A stretch of DNA of 64,000 nucleotides, taken from assembly GCF_902706295.1 (NCBI RefSeq), contig NZ_CACSJJ010000002.1, forward strand, positions 1 through 64,000, written 5' to 3'. A program made the translations under genes and the position numbers. Shown here one piece after another: positions 26,865 to 38,623 of the stretch (positions are counted from its first letter, which is position 1; each line of letters opens with the position of its first letter). The notes under the pieces are model-generated. The model did not search any database. It had not been told where the DNA came from and worked only from the letters and a program-made list of their open reading frames with translations. This DNA comes from Arthrobacter sp. 18067. GTDB taxonomy: Bacteria; Actinomycetota; Actinomycetes; Actinomycetales; Micrococcaceae.

Positions 26865-29543
26865 ATGAAGTCGCAGGAGATCACCAAACGCTGGGTGGAC
26901 TTTTTTGTCAGCAAGGGCCACACCGCCGTTCCCTCCGCGTCGCTCGTTTCCAGCGACCCGTCCCTTCTCTTCACTGTCGCCGGAATGGTGCCATTCATTC
27001 CGTACCTGACTGCGCGCGAAGAGCCCCCCTACAGCCGTGCCACGAGCGTCCAGAAGTGCATCCGCACCGGCGACATCGAGGAAGTGGGAAAGACGGCCCG
27101 TCACGGCACTTTCTTCCAGATGTGCGGAAACTTCTCCTTTGGCGACTACTTCAAGGAAGACGCCATCAAGTTCGCCTTCGAGCTGCTCACCAAGAGCGTT
27201 GACGACGGCGGTTACGGCCTGCCCGCCGAGCGCCTTTGGGTAACCGTTTACGAAGAAGACGACGAGGCCAAAGAACTGTGGCTCAAGAACACCGGCATCC
27301 CGGCTGAGCGCATCCAGCGCATGGGCAAGGCGGACAATTACTGGTCCACCGGCCAGCCTGGCCCGGCCGGCCCCTGCTCGGAGATCTACTACGACCGCGG
27401 CCCTGCCTACGGCATCGAAGGCGGCCCTCTCGCCGACGAGACCCGGTACATCGAGATCTGGAATCTCGTGTTCATGCAGTACCAGATCGAGAACGTGCGC
27501 TCCAAGGTGGACTTCGACATCGTCGGCGAATTGCCGCAGAAGAACATCGACACCGGCCTCGGCATGGAGCGTCTTGCGATGATCCTCCAGGGCGTCGAGA
27601 ACATGTACGAGACCGATCAGGTCCGTCCCGTCATCGACAAGGCTGCTGAACTGTCCGGCCGTGAATACACTTCGGCCGAGTCCCCGGAAGACCCGCACCA
27701 CACGGACGATGTCCGCATGCGCGTCGTGGGAGACCACATCCGGTCTGCCCTGATGCTGATCGCTGATGGAGTTTCACCGTCCAACGAAGGCCGCGGTTAT
27801 GTTCTGCGCCGCCTGATCCGCCGTGCCGTTCGCGCCATGCGCCTGCTCGGCGTCGAAAAGGCCTGCCTGCCGGACCTTCTTCCCGCCTCCCGCGACGCCA
27901 TGAAGGGCGTGTACCCGGTGGTGGAGACTGACTTCGCCCGCATCAGCCGCATTGCTTATGCCGAAGAAAAGGCGTTCCTGCGCACCATTGCTTCCGGTAC
28001 CACCCGCCTGGAGGATGCCGTCGCCGAATCGAAGGCTGCCGGGGTCCCGTTGTCCGGCGCCGACGCCTTCGCGCTTCATGACACTTACGGTTTCCCGATT
28101 GACCTGACCCTGGAAATGGCGGAAGAAGCCGGCCTCAAGGTCGACGAGGCAGGCTTCCGCGCGCTCATGCTCGAGCAGCGCCAGCGTGCACAGGCCGACG
28201 CCAAGGGCAAGAAGGGTGGCCATGCCGACCTCAGCGCCTACCAGGAGCTCCTCGGCAAGGGCGAGACCGTGTTCACGGGCTATGACGAACTTGAGGGCCA
28301 GTCCAAGGTCCGTGGAATCGTCAGCGGTGGCCGGCCGGTAGCGCACGCCTCGACAGGCGACGAGATTGAGCTGGTGCTCAATGAAACCCCGTTCTACGCC
28401 GAAGCCGGTGGCCAGTCCGCTGACACCGGCCTCATCACCGGCGACGGTTTCGTGGTGGAGGTGCTGGACGTCCAGCGTCCCATCAAGGGCCTCAGTGTGC
28501 ACAAGGCGATTGTCCGTGAAGGTGAGATTGCCTCTGACGCGCTGGTGCGCGCCGCCGTCGACCGTGAACGCCGCCATGCGGCCGAGCAAGCGCACACAGG
28601 CACGCACATCGTGCATGCCGCCCTGCACCAGATCCTCGGCCCGGAAGCCACTCAGCGCGGTTCGTACAACAAGGCCGGATACCTTCGCTTCGACTTCGCC
28701 TGGGGGGAGGGCCTCAGCACTGCCACGCGGTCTGAAATCGAAGAGGTCTCCAACATTGCCATCCGGAATAATTTCCGGGTGGACACCAAGGTGATGGGGC
28801 TCGCTGAGGCCAAGGCACTGGGTGCCATGGCCCTGTTCGGTGAAAACTACGGCAGCGAAGTTCGTGTCGTGGAGATCGACGGGGCTTGGTCCCGGGAGTT
28901 GTGTGGTGGCACGCACGTGTCCAACACGTCCCTCATCGGCAGTCTTTCGCTGCTGGGCGAGCAGTCTGTTGGCTCGGGAAACCGGCGCGTGGAGGCCTTC
29001 GTTGGCCTGGATGCTTTCCGTCACCTCGCCGCTGAGCGGGCATTGGTTACTGAGCTCACGGAACTCTTGAAAGTCCCTTCCGGTCAGCTTGCGGACCGCA
29101 TCTCCAGCACCCTGAGCAAGTTGAAGGCCACGGAGAAGGAACTCGACCGCCTTCGCAAGGAGCAATTGACCGCAGCGGCGGCCAATTTGGTGGGCACCGC
29201 CAAGGATGCTGCAGGTGTAAGGGTTGTAGCCCACGACGCCGGTCAGGTTGGCGGAGCGGACGATCTCCGGAACCTCGCCTTGGACCTCCGCAGCCGGTTG
29301 GGCTCGGAAGCTGCCGCCGTGGCCGTTGCGGGCGTCAGCAATGACCGTCCCGTGATCCTCATCGCTACCAATGAGGCGGCACGCGAAGCCGGCGTGAAGG
29401 CCGGAGCGCTGGTCCGCGTGGCCGCAGGCATCCTCGGTGGCGGCGGTGGCGGCAAGGACGACGTCGCCCAGGGCGGCGGCGCCGACGCTGGGAAGGTCTC
29501 TGAGGCCCTCACAGCGGTGGTGGATGCGATAGCCAAGCGCTGA
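26865..29543 (+). CDS. alaS: Alanyl-tRNA synthetase
   Basis: 892-residue class II synthetase. The N-terminus MKSQEITKRWVDFFVSKGH fits the family and sets the start at ATG 26865, although AGAAGGG lies a rather long 15 bases upstream; ATG 26829 is the alternative. Catalytic segments include GTFFQMCGNFSFGDYFK and RLIRRAVR. The editing domain has the zinc motif HTGTH and CGGTHVSNTS, so misacylated Ser-/Gly-tRNA clearance is expected. A Gly-rich C-Ala domain (GGGGGGKDD) closes the chain. ruvX follows after 2 bases. Confidence 0.96.
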   Translation: MKSQEITKRWVDFFVSKGHTAVPSASLVSSDPSLLFTVAGMVPFIPYLTAREEPPYSRATSVQKCIRTGDIEEVGKTARHGTFFQMCGNFSFGDYFKEDAIKFAFELLTKSVDDGGYGLPAERLWVTVYEEDDEAKELWLKNTGIPAERIQRMGKADNYWSTGQPGPAGPCSEIYYDRGPAYGIEGGPLADETRYIEIWNLVFMQYQIENVRSKVDFDIVGELPQKNIDTGLGMERLAMILQGVENMYETDQVRPVIDKAAELSGREYTSAESPEDPHHTDDVRMRVVGDHIRSALMLIADGVSPSNEGRGYVLRRLIRRAVRAMRLLGVEKACLPDLLPASRDAMKGVYPVVETDFARISRIAYAEEKAFLRTIASGTTRLEDAVAESKAAGVPLSGADAFALHDTYGFPIDLTLEMAEEAGLKVDEAGFRALMLEQRQRAQADAKGKKGGHADLSAYQELLGKGETVFTGYDELEGQSKVRGIVSGGRPVAHASTGDEIELVLNETPFYAEAGGQSADTGLITGDGFVVEVLDVQRPIKGLSVHKAIVREGEIASDALVRAAVDRERRHAAEQAHTGTHIVHAALHQILGPEATQRGSYNKAGYLRFDFAWGEGLSTATRSEIEEVSNIAIRNNFRVDTKVMGLAEAKALGAMALFGENYGSEVRVVEIDGAWSRELCGGTHVSNTSLIGSLSLLGEQSVGSGNRRVEAFVGLDAFRHLAAERALVTELTELLKVPSGQLADRISSTLSKLKATEKELDRLRKEQLTAAAANLVGTAKDAAGVRVVAHDAGQVGGADDLRNLALDLRSRLGSEAAAVAVAGVSNDRPVILIATNEAAREAGVKAGALVRVAAGILGGGGGGKDDVAQGGGADAGKVSEALTAVVDAIAKR

Positions 29544-29545
29544 CG

Positions 29546-30136
29546 GTGGCTGCGAGTACTAACGGTGACGTCTACCCCCAAGGCATCAAGCTGGGGGTAG
29601 ACGTCGGTACCGTCCGGGTGGGCCTGGCCATGTGCGATCCGGACGGAATATTGGCCACACCTTTCAAAACGGTTGCGCGGGACGCCAAAAAGAACTCCGA
29701 CGTCCGTGTCGTGGTTAAGCATGCTGCGGAATTGCCCGCCGTGCAGATCTTCGTAGGCCTTCCACGCACCATGAAGGGTGAAGAACGCGCGTCCGCCGAA
29801 ATGGCCAGCGTCTACGCCGAGCTCCTCACAAGTGAACTTGTGCGGGCCGGTTTGGACATCCCCGTGAACCTCGTGGACGAGCGACTTTCAACCGTGACGG
29901 CACACCGCAACCTTCACCAAGCTGGCATGAGCAGCAAGAACCACCGTAAAGTGGTTGATCAGGTTGCCGCTGCTGGAATACTTCAGCACGCAATCGACAT
30001 GCAAAAAGCCAGAGGAACGGATGTTGGCCGCCGAGTGCAGGCACCGGCGCAATCCGAAAAACCCAGCAGTGCCCCAACGCTGCGGGCTGCCTCCGGCAAT
30101 GAACCCGATTCTTCTACGAGGGGACTGCAACTGTGA
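29546..30136 (+). CDS. ruvX: RuvX/YqgF family putative Holliday junction resolvase
   Basis: 196 residues with an RNase H-like fold. Motifs: GVDVGTVRVGLA with the first catalytic Asp, FVGLPRTMKGEE, and VDERLSTVTAHR. Homologues are implicated in 16S rRNA maturation or anti-termination as well as junction resolution. The C-terminal 35 residues (from RRVQAPAQSEKPSS onward) are a variable tail. GTG start 2 bases after alaS. A perfect 14-bp inverted repeat lies 21-59 bases into the gene. The stop overlaps the mltG start by 4 bases. Confidence 0.9.
   Translation: MAASTNGDVYPQGIKLGVDVGTVRVGLAMCDPDGILATPFKTVARDAKKNSDVRVVVKHAAELPAVQIFVGLPRTMKGEERASAEMASVYAELLTSELVRAGLDIPVNLVDERLSTVTAHRNLHQAGMSSKNHRKVVDQVAAAGILQHAIDMQKARGTDVGRRVQAPAQSEKPSSAPTLRAASGNEPDSSTRGLQL
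29567..29605 (+). other. Perfect inverted repeat inside the start of ruvX
   Basis: GACGTCTACCCCCA (29567-29580) and TGGGGGTAGACGTC (29592-29605) are fully complementary around an 11-base loop. It lies within coding sequence just after the start codon and would form a very stable mRNA hairpin. Confidence 0.8.
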
Positions 30137-31839
30137 GCCCGGTCAACAACGACCCCTCCAGCGGTACCGCCGGCGGCGGTATGCCGCTGACCCGCAAGGA
30201 GCTGCGGGCGCGGGAACGATTCCTCGCCACGCAGAACCACAACGTCGTACCCGTTCCCGAAGCGACGCCGGGGGAGACCGCCTCGCCGGCGGGCGTTGAG
30301 CCCGAGCTGCCCCGTCCCGTTCCCGCAGTGCCTCCAGCGCCGGTTGCTCCACCGGTTCCTGTGGCTCCACCGGTACCCGTGGCCAAGCCCGCTGCTCCAT
30401 TGCCAATACCCGACGCTACGGCTTCTGCACCGGTTCCTGCCCGCGAATCCAGTGATGTGCAAGCCCCCGTCGAGTCGCACTCTGCTGAACCGGAACATGA
30501 TGCTGAACCGGCGCATGATGTTGAACCGGCGCATGATGAGGTTCACCACGACAGCGAAGGCTCCCATGAACTCGCCGGGCATCACGACCCGGAACATGTA
30601 GATCCGGAGCACCTCGAGCCTGTCCACGTTGACGCTGAACGACTGCATGGCTTCGCTGAGCTCGATCCCCACCACGGCTTCGAAGCCCATGACGATTATC
30701 ATGGCGAACACCATGCCGATGAGCACCACCATGACCTCATTGCAGCCGTCGAGCAGACGGCCTCATCCAAGGCAGCGGCAAAGAAGGCCAGGCGCCGTCG
30801 TCGCGTTGTTGCTCTCCTGATCACCCTGGGTGTCTTCGTCGCCGCAATTGCCATTGGGGCACAGTTCCTCAAGCCGCTGCTGGGCATGGACAAGGTCACT
30901 GACTATCCGGGTCCGGGAACGGGCTCGGTCACCATCACGGTGGCCGAAGGCTCCGGACCGAAAGCAGTGGGCGTTGAACTGGTCGAGAACAAAGTGGTGG
31001 CAGACGCCGATGCTTTCGTCAAGGAATTCCTCAACGATGGCGGTGAGCTGTCTCCGGGCGAGTTCACGTTCCGAACCGAGATGAAGAATTCCGATGCCGT
31101 GGACGTCCTGGTCAACAAGGACGCTTCGAAGGTGATGTACTTCGCCCTGAGCGCGGGCCTCCGCATCAATGAGTCCCTCGAGGCCATTTCCAAGGGCTCC
31201 GGCGTCTCAATGCAAGAGCTCAATGCGTTCAACCAGGCCCCGGCACAGTTCGGTGTCCCCTCCAAGGCCAAGAACCTGGAAGGCTTCCTCGCCCCCGGTG
31301 AGTACCGCTTTGAGCTTGGCACACCGGCCAAGGACATCATTCAGAAGCTGGTCACTACTACGTTGGATGAACTTAAGTCCCAAGGAATCACGGATCCAGC
31401 GAAGCAGTATGACGCCGTGACCATCGCCAGCATCGTGCAGGCTGAGGGCGGGCAGGCGGATTACGGAAACGTGGCCGGCGCCATCTATAACCGGCTGAAG
31501 CCAAACAACGTGGAAACCAGCGGCCTGATCCAGTCTGATGCCACGGTGACCTACGGTCTGGGAAAGAAGTCCTTCCACCTCACTGAGGAAGAAAAGGCCG
31601 ATAAGTCCAACACGTACAACACGTACGCCAACGTCGGTCTTCCGGCTGGACCGATCGGCTCACCCGGCAAGACCGCCATCGATGCCGCGGCCAAGCCCAC
31701 GCAGAATGACTACCTCTACTGGGTGACCATCAACCTGGATACCAAGGAGACCAAGTTCTCCAAGACGTTGGCGGAGCACAATACATACGTTGAGCAGTAC
31801 AACGCCTGGTGCCAGGCCAACGCTGGACGGTGTGTGTGA
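30133..31839 (+). CDS. mltG: Endolytic peptidoglycan transglycosylase MltG with His-rich cytoplasmic region
   Basis: 568 residues. MltG cuts nascent glycan strands and helps set chain length. Order: basic N-terminus (LTRKELRARERF), Pro/Val-rich stretch, His/Asp/Glu-rich region at 116-200 with 22 histidines, membrane helix at about 224-246 (VVALLITLGVFVAAIAIGA), LysM-like domain, and YceG catalytic domain with SIVQAEGGQADYGNVAGAIYNRL, where Glu438 is the predicted catalytic acid. The domain ends with LYWVTINLDTKETKFSKTLAEHN. The long N-terminus is typical of actinobacterial MltG, but the histidine content is unusual. GTG start overlaps ruvX; aroE overlaps the end. Confidence 0.93.
   Translation: MSPVNNDPSSGTAGGGMPLTRKELRARERFLATQNHNVVPVPEATPGETASPAGVEPELPRPVPAVPPAPVAPPVPVAPPVPVAKPAAPLPIPDATASAPVPARESSDVQAPVESHSAEPEHDAEPAHDVEPAHDEVHHDSEGSHELAGHHDPEHVDPEHLEPVHVDAERLHGFAELDPHHGFEAHDDYHGEHHADEHHHDLIAAVEQTASSKAAAKKARRRRRVVALLITLGVFVAAIAIGAQFLKPLLGMDKVTDYPGPGTGSVTITVAEGSGPKAVGVELVENKVVADADAFVKEFLNDGGELSPGEFTFRTEMKNSDAVDVLVNKDASKVMYFALSAGLRINESLEAISKGSGVSMQELNAFNQAPAQFGVPSKAKNLEGFLAPGEYRFELGTPAKDIIQKLVTTTLDELKSQGITDPAKQYDAVTIASIVQAEGGQADYGNVAGAIYNRLKPNNVETSGLIQSDATVTYGLGKKSFHLTEEEKADKSNTYNTYANVGLPAGPIGSPGKTAIDAAAKPTQNDYLYWVTINLDTKETKFSKTLAEHNTYVEQYNAWCQANAGRCV
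30484..30537 (+). repeat. Three tandem 18-bp repeats in mltG
   Basis: Units at 30484, 30502 and 30520 differ at only a few bases (consensus GCTGAACCGGCGCATGAT) and encode AEPEHD, AEPAHD, VEPAHD. In-frame expansion of this unit explains part of the His-rich region. Confidence 0.8.
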
Positions 31840-32690
31840 GTCGTCGGGCCGCCGTCCTGGGGCATCCGATCTCGCATTCGAAGTCCCCGGCGTTGCACAC
31901 CGCTGCCTATGCCAAGCTCGGCGCGGACATCGAATACTCGGCGATTGACGTCACCGTGGATGGCCTTCCATCGTTCATGGAAGCGCTCCGTGGTGACGAC
32001 TCATGGTGTGGCCTGTCGGTCACCATGCCGTTGAAGTCAGCAATGGTCGGGGAAGTAGACGAGGTCCGCGGTGCGGGCGCCCACTTGGGCGTCATCAACA
32101 CGGTTGTTTTCGAGCACGACGGCGGATTGGTGCGTCGGGTGGGATACAACACCGATGTCGCCGGAATCGTTGAAGCAGTCCTGTATGCGGGGGTTGCTTC
32201 CACGCCCCACGCCGCAATCCTTGGTGGTGGTGGCACCTCGGCTGCCGCGGTGGCCGCCGTCAAGGAACTGGGTGGAGGCCACGTCGACGTTTTTGTCCGC
32301 GACCCAGGGCGTGCCGGCGACGCGGAAGGCGCGGCTGCCGCCGTCGGAATCTCCCTCAGTATCCGGCCTTTGACTGAAGCAGCCACAGCCGTTGCGGGCG
32401 CGGATCTGGTGATTTCAACCTTCCCGCCGCGCGCCGCCGACTCTTTGGCGGAGGAGCTCGCAGCGCTGCCGGGAACGGGGGCCGGTGTCCTGCTGGACGT
32501 CGCTTACGATCCTTGGCCCAGCCGGCTGGCGGAGGTATGGCACGGCCATGGGGGAGCCGTGGTTCCGGGCTTGGAGATGCTGATGTACCAGGCGGCAGAA
32601 CAGATCAGGCGCTTCAGCGGCTGTGACGTGGATGCCGCCGTCATAGATGTGATGTGCGACTCAGTCGGGCTTCCCCGGCGAGTGTTCTAG
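31836..32690 (+). CDS. aroE: Shikimate 5-dehydrogenase
   Basis: 284 residues; reduces 3-dehydroshikimate with NADPH. Motifs: [21 protein letters not shown] (substrate binding), LSVTMPLK with the catalytic Lys, GYNTDVAGI, and the nucleotide-binding loop [18 protein letters not shown] 31836 overlaps the mltG stop by 4 bases (GTGA), fixing the start and implying coupling. Confidence 0.93.
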   Translation: MSRRAAVLGHPISHSKSPALHTAAYAKLGADIEYSAIDVTVDGLPSFMEALRGDDSWCGLSVTMPLKSAMVGEVDEVRGAGAHLGVINTVVFEHDGGLVRRVGYNTDVAGIVEAVLYAGVASTPHAAILGGGGTSAAAVAAVKELGGGHVDVFVRDPGRAGDAEGAAAAVGISLSIRPLTEAATAVAGADLVISTFPPRAADSLAEELAALPGTGAGVLLDVAYDPWPSRLAEVWHGHGGAVVPGLEMLMYQAAEQIRRFSGCDVDAAVIDVMCDSVGLPRRVF

Positions 32691-32703
32691 AGGCCTTACA
32701 TGG

Positions 32704-32709
32704 CAGGAT
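32704..32709 (+). promoter_or_regulatory. Possible -10 CAGGAT for leaderless aroC
   Basis: CAGGAT stands 7 bases before the aroC ATG and no Shine-Dalgarno is visible. Weaker than the other leaderless candidates because the first base is C. Confidence 0.3.
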
Positions 32710-32716
32710 TGGTTAT

Positions 32717-33915
32717 ATGTTGCGTTGGTTGACTGCCGGTGAATCCCATGGTCCGGCTCTGATCGGAATTGTTGAAGGCGTGCCCGCCGGTGTTGAACTC
32801 ACCAGCGCGCAGATTCGTGACGCGCTGGCGCGTCGCCGCCTGGGGTATGGACGTGGTGCCCGCATGAAGTTTGAGCAGGACGAGGTCACCATCATGGGCG
32901 GCGTCCGTCATGGACTGACCCAGGGTGGTCCCGTGGCCATCCAGGTGGGCAACACGGAGTGGCCCAAATGGGAGCAGATCATGTCTGCAGACCCTGTGGA
33001 CCCCGAAATCCTCGCCGACCAGGCCCGCAATGCGCCACTGACCCGGCCGCGCCCGGGCCACGCCGACTTCACGGGCATGCAGAAGTACGGCTTCGACGAA
33101 GCCCGCCCCGTCCTTGAGCGCGCCAGTGCCCGTGAAACTGCCACCCGCGTCGCTCTTGGTACCGTTGCCGCCCAGTTCCTGAGGCAGCTGGGCATCGAGC
33201 TGGTCAGCCACACTGTTTCCATTGCCAGCGTGACCGTCCCCGAGGGCCGGCCTCTGCCGTTGCCGCAAGACGTCCTTGCCCTTGACGCCGATCCCCTGCG
33301 GTGCTTCGACCGTGAGACTTCGGACGCGATGGTGGCCGAGGTGGATGCCGCGCACAAAGAGGGCGAAACCCTCGGTGGAGTGGTTGAGGTTCTCGCCTAC
33401 GGACTGCCGCCGGGACTGGGCAGCTACGTGCACTGGGACCGCCGCCTTGATTCGCGGTTGGCTGCAGCCCTGATGGGTATCCAGGCAATCAAGGGTGTTG
33501 AGGTTGGCGACGGCTTCCTGACGGCTGCCCGTCGCGGTTCTGCTGCCCATGATGAGATCCTCAAGGACGAGAATGGCAAGATCAGCCGCCAGACCAACCG
33601 GGCCGGCGGTATTGAAGGCGGCATGAGCATCGGTGAGGTCCTGAGGGTCCGCGCTGCCATGAAGCCGATCGCAACCGTTCCGCGGGCTCTGCGAACCATA
33701 GATGTCAGTACGGGAGAGCCCGCCAAGGCCCACCACCAGCGTTCGGACGTTTGTGCAGTGCCCGCGGCCGGCGTCGTTGCCGAGGCCATGGTGGCTTTGG
33801 TTCTGGCTGAGGCTGTCGCCGAGAAGTTTGGTGGCGACTCCGTTGCCGAGACACAGCGAAACCTGCAGAGCTACCTCGACAGCATCCCGGCCACCCTGGA
33901 CTCGGTCGGCCGGTA

Positions 33916-33916
<1 letters not shown>
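32717..33916 (+). CDS. aroC: Chorismate synthase
   Basis: 399 residues; converts EPSP to chorismate using reduced FMN. Begins [21 protein letters not shown], with [26 protein letters not shown] and [11 protein letters not shown] following, and [14 protein letters not shown] near the C-terminus. All are standard flavin and substrate contacts. ATG 32717 gives the exact conserved N-terminus. The stop overlaps the aroK start by one base. Confidence 0.97.
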
Positions 33917-36088
<2,172 letters not shown>

Positions 36089-36133
36089 AAGCTGCTCAGA
36101 TCCCCGTTCGCAGGCCCCCGGCTTATTTGCCGG

Positions 36134-36139
36134 TAGAAT
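36134..36139 (+). promoter_or_regulatory. Candidate -10 TAGAAT of efp
   Basis: TAGAAT lies about 105 bases upstream of efp, in the 156-base gap after the TPR gene. No strong -35. It implies a leader of about 100 bases that contains GGCATGCC but no clear switch. Confidence 0.4.
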
Positions 36140-36244
36140 GGTTCTTGGATTTTTGATAAATACGCGCTGGCGGGCCGTTTGGCATGCCTGCCTGGCATAG
36201 ACGAACTGGCAGCTTGAACCAGTGAGAGAAACCTGAGGATACGA

Positions 36245-36808
36245 GTGGCAACCACAAACGACATCAAGAACGGGACCGTACTGAAGCTCGAGGGCCAGCT
36301 CTGGAACATCATCGAGTTCCAGCACGTCAAGCCGGGCAAGGGCGGCGCGTTCGTCCGTACCAAGATGCGCAACGTCATGTCCGGCAAGGTGGTCGACAAG
36401 ACCTTCAACGCCGGCCTTAAGATCGAAACCGCAACGGTTGACCGCCGTGACTACCAGTACCTGTACCAGGATGGCGAAGACTTCGTCTTCATGGACACCC
36501 AGGACTTCGACCAGATCACCGTCACCGGTGCAACTGTCGGCGACGCCACCAACTTCATGCTCGAAAACCAGATGGTCAACATCGCCATCCACGAGGGCAA
36601 CCCGCTGTACATCGAACTGCCCCCGAGCGTCGTCCTCGAAATCACCTACACGGAGCCGGGCCTTCAGGGCGACCGCTCCTCGGCAGGCACCAAGCCGGCC
36701 ACTGTTGAAACCGGCTACGAGATCCAGGTTCCGCTGTTCGTTGAGCAGGGCACCAAGGTCAAGGTCGACACCCGCGATGGCAGCTACCTGGGTCGGGTCA
36801 ACGACTAG
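36245..36808 (+). CDS. efp: Elongation factor P
   Basis: 187 residues, three beta-barrel domains. EF-P rescues ribosomes stalled at polyproline. The loop that reaches the peptidyl-transferase centre is KPGKGGA with Lys32 at the tip. No epmA, epmB or ymfI-type modification gene is nearby. The C-terminal [10 protein letters not shown] motif is standard. GTG start; the TAG stop overlaps the nusB GTG by one base. Confidence 0.97.
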   Translation: MATTNDIKNGTVLKLEGQLWNIIEFQHVKPGKGGAFVRTKMRNVMSGKVVDKTFNAGLKIETATVDRRDYQYLYQDGEDFVFMDTQDFDQITVTGATVGDATNFMLENQMVNIAIHEGNPLYIELPPSVVLEITYTEPGLQGDRSSAGTKPATVETGYEIQVPLFVEQGTKVKVDTRDGSYLGRVND

Positions 36809-37218
36809 TGAGCGCACGCGGTAAAGCCCGTAGCAGGGCTCTTGAAGTACTCTTCGAGGCGGAGCAGCGCTCCGTTTCGGCTTTCGACGCGATGACCGCG
36901 CGCCGGGAGAAAACCGACTTGATCATCAACCCCTACACGGTGGAAATCGTTGAGGGCGTTGTTTCCATGCAGGCAACCATCGATGAGTTCCTGCAGACGT
37001 ACGCCCAAGGGTGGACGTTGGAGCGGATGCCCTCAGTAGACCGCATCATTCTTCGCATCGGCGCCTGGGAGCTCCTCTACAACGATGAGGTTCCGGATGG
37101 CGTGGCGGTCAGCGAAGCCGTTGCCCTCGCCAAGACGATGTCCACGGACGAGTCCCCGGCCTTCATCAATGGCCTCCTTGGCCGTCTGCAGAAGCTCAAA
37201 CCGTCACTTCTCGCCTAG
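36808..37218 (+). CDS. nusB: Transcription antitermination factor NusB
   Basis: 136 residues, all-helical. NusB with NusE binds boxA RNA for rRNA antitermination. Features: ARGKARSRALEVLFEAEQR at the N-terminus, ERMPSVDRIILRIGAWELLY, and VAVSEAVALAKTMSTDESPAFINGLLGRL. The order efp-nusB is widespread. It ends 27 bases before a strong terminator. Confidence 0.96.
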   Translation: MSARGKARSRALEVLFEAEQRSVSAFDAMTARREKTDLIINPYTVEIVEGVVSMQATIDEFLQTYAQGWTLERMPSVDRIILRIGAWELLYNDEVPDGVAVSEAVALAKTMSTDESPAFINGLLGRLQKLKPSLLA

Positions 37219-37245
37219 GTTCATCGCCGGGCTTAAACGCATAAG

Positions 37246-37284
37246 GACCCGCTTCACAGGAGACTGTGGAAGCGGGTCTTTTTT
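37246..37284 (+). terminator. Rho-independent terminator after nusB
   Basis: GACCCGCTTCACAG (37246-37259) pairs with CTGTGGAAGCGGGTC (37264-37278) with one bulged base, followed by TTTTTT. The clearest classical terminator in the window. Confidence 0.92.
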
Positions 37285-37287
37285 GCG

Positions 37288-38535
37288 TTACTGGAGTACT
37301 GCCGCCCTGAGGCCCGGGATGCTGCGGAGATGTTCAAGCTCATCGTGCTGGTGAACATGGACGTCACGGCCGCTAAGTATCCGTTGACGTGTGAACGCCA
37401 ACGCGGTGGCCCCCTTGATGAAAGCCCTCATCTGAGGCCCACGGCCGCGGGACGATGCCCAGCGAACGGCATGCTTGCGGCCCTTCGCAGTGGCGAGCAT
37501 TTCCACTTCGGCCGGAGTGAACCACCCCGCCCGGGCATACTCCATGAGCCGCTGCCGCGTGAGTTTCCCTTCAGCAACCCGGAGCAGGATGATGCCCACA
37601 GCGGCGACCAGGAAAATCGGCACCTGGACTACGAAGTACTCCACCAGGAAGTCCTGGCCCATGCTGTTCCAGCGGTTGTGCAGGAACATTGCGGGCAGCA
37701 AACCGATGAAGAACGCCAAAACGGCATAACCTGGGTGCCACTTCCGGGCCGCGAAGCCCATGATCAAGCCGGTTGTTCCCGTGAAGACCGCATGCGCAAA
37801 GGGCGACATGACGCCGCGGAGGATGAAGATGCGTACCAGGTCCGTGCCCGGATCCGTTGACGAGGCAATTTCCCGTCCGAAGTACAGGATGTTCTCTGTG
37901 AAGGCGAAACCGGCAGCAATGGTGAATGCGAACACCACCCCGTCCACCGGACCATCGAAGTACTTCCGAGCGGCCAGGATCAATACCAGCAACCCCAGCG
38001 ACTTAGTGAATTCCTCCACGATGGGCGCCTGCACCGTGGCCATGAAATAGGTGAATGCTTCTTCGCTGCTGGTGGGCGCGGCAAGGGCGAAGAGAGGCTG
38101 TATGAGCAGCGTCCCGGCAATGGAAACAGCGGCACCCCACGTGAAGGCGAACCACAGGAGCCTTTTCGGTTCAGGCTCCCACCGGTCAATAAGGCGAACT
38201 GTCAGCAGAACCACCGACAAGGGAATCAAGGAAGCAATAAAACCAACGACAAAGCCGGTGACGCCCGTGTTGCCCAGCAGGAACGGCACCACCAGGAGGA
38301 GGCTGGCAAGGGCCAGCACTGCGCCCGCGATGACCAAGGGCAGTGTGCCCAACGAACGGCCGCGTGGTGCTGGTGGCATGGCCCAGGTTTGCTGGGGGAG
38401 CGATGTCGGATTTCCCGGCGCGGGCTGGAAGTTCCCTGGTTGGACACGGCCAATCCATGTGGGGTTGGCGGCAGGTTCCAGATAGGGCCGCGGATAGGGT
38501 TGTCCGCCAGGCTGCCCGTTCGGGTTCATGGTCAT
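37288..38535 (-). CDS. PrsW family intramembrane metalloprotease
   Basis: 415 residues. The first 75 are Pro/Gly/Gln-rich and cytoplasmic; eight or so membrane helices follow. PrsW signatures are visible: DRWEPEPKRLL, the catalytic-type VEEFTKSLG, FAFTENILYF, and SPFAHAVFTG with a later FLHNRWNS. Such proteases cut membrane-bound anti-sigma factors in Bacillus; the target here is unknown and no anti-sigma gene is nearby. Start ATG 38535 fits a TAGGCT -10 located 7 bases upstream (38543-38548), suggesting a leaderless mRNA. Confidence 0.88.
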   Translation of the reverse strand: MTMNPNGQPGGQPYPRPYLEPAANPTWIGRVQPGNFQPAPGNPTSLPQQTWAMPPAPRGRSLGTLPLVIAGAVLALASLLLVVPFLLGNTGVTGFVVGFIASLIPLSVVLLTVRLIDRWEPEPKRLLWFAFTWGAAVSIAGTLLIQPLFALAAPTSSEEAFTYFMATVQAPIVEEFTKSLGLLVLILAARKYFDGPVDGVVFAFTIAAGFAFTENILYFGREIASSTDPGTDLVRIFILRGVMSPFAHAVFTGTTGLIMGFAARKWHPGYAVLAFFIGLLPAMFLHNRWNSMGQDFLVEYFVVQVPIFLVAAVGIILLRVAEGKLTRQRLMEYARAGWFTPAEVEMLATAKGRKHAVRWASSRGRGPQMRAFIKGATALAFTRQRILSGRDVHVHQHDELEHLRSIPGLRAAVLQ

Positions 38536-38542
38536 GGGCAAG

Positions 38543-38548
38543 AGCCTA
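38543..38548 (-). promoter_or_regulatory. -10 element TAGGCT, leaderless promoter of the PrsW gene
   Basis: On the minus strand TAGGCT is followed by seven bases and ATG 38535, with no Shine-Dalgarno. Confidence 0.5.
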
Positions 38549-38623
38549 TTCCACGGCAGGGAGTGTGAGCTTAAACTCATGTCCGGCTTCGGCTGAGGGT
38601 GAGGTCGGTAAGTGCCATTGTGG

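Noticed and set aside
27774..29234. 486-codon open frame antisense to alaS
   Set aside because: Shadow of a complete alanyl-tRNA synthetase gene.
30484..30537. Tandem 18-bp repeats as a possible CRISPR or mobile element
   Set aside because: Only three in-frame units without spacers, inside a coding region.
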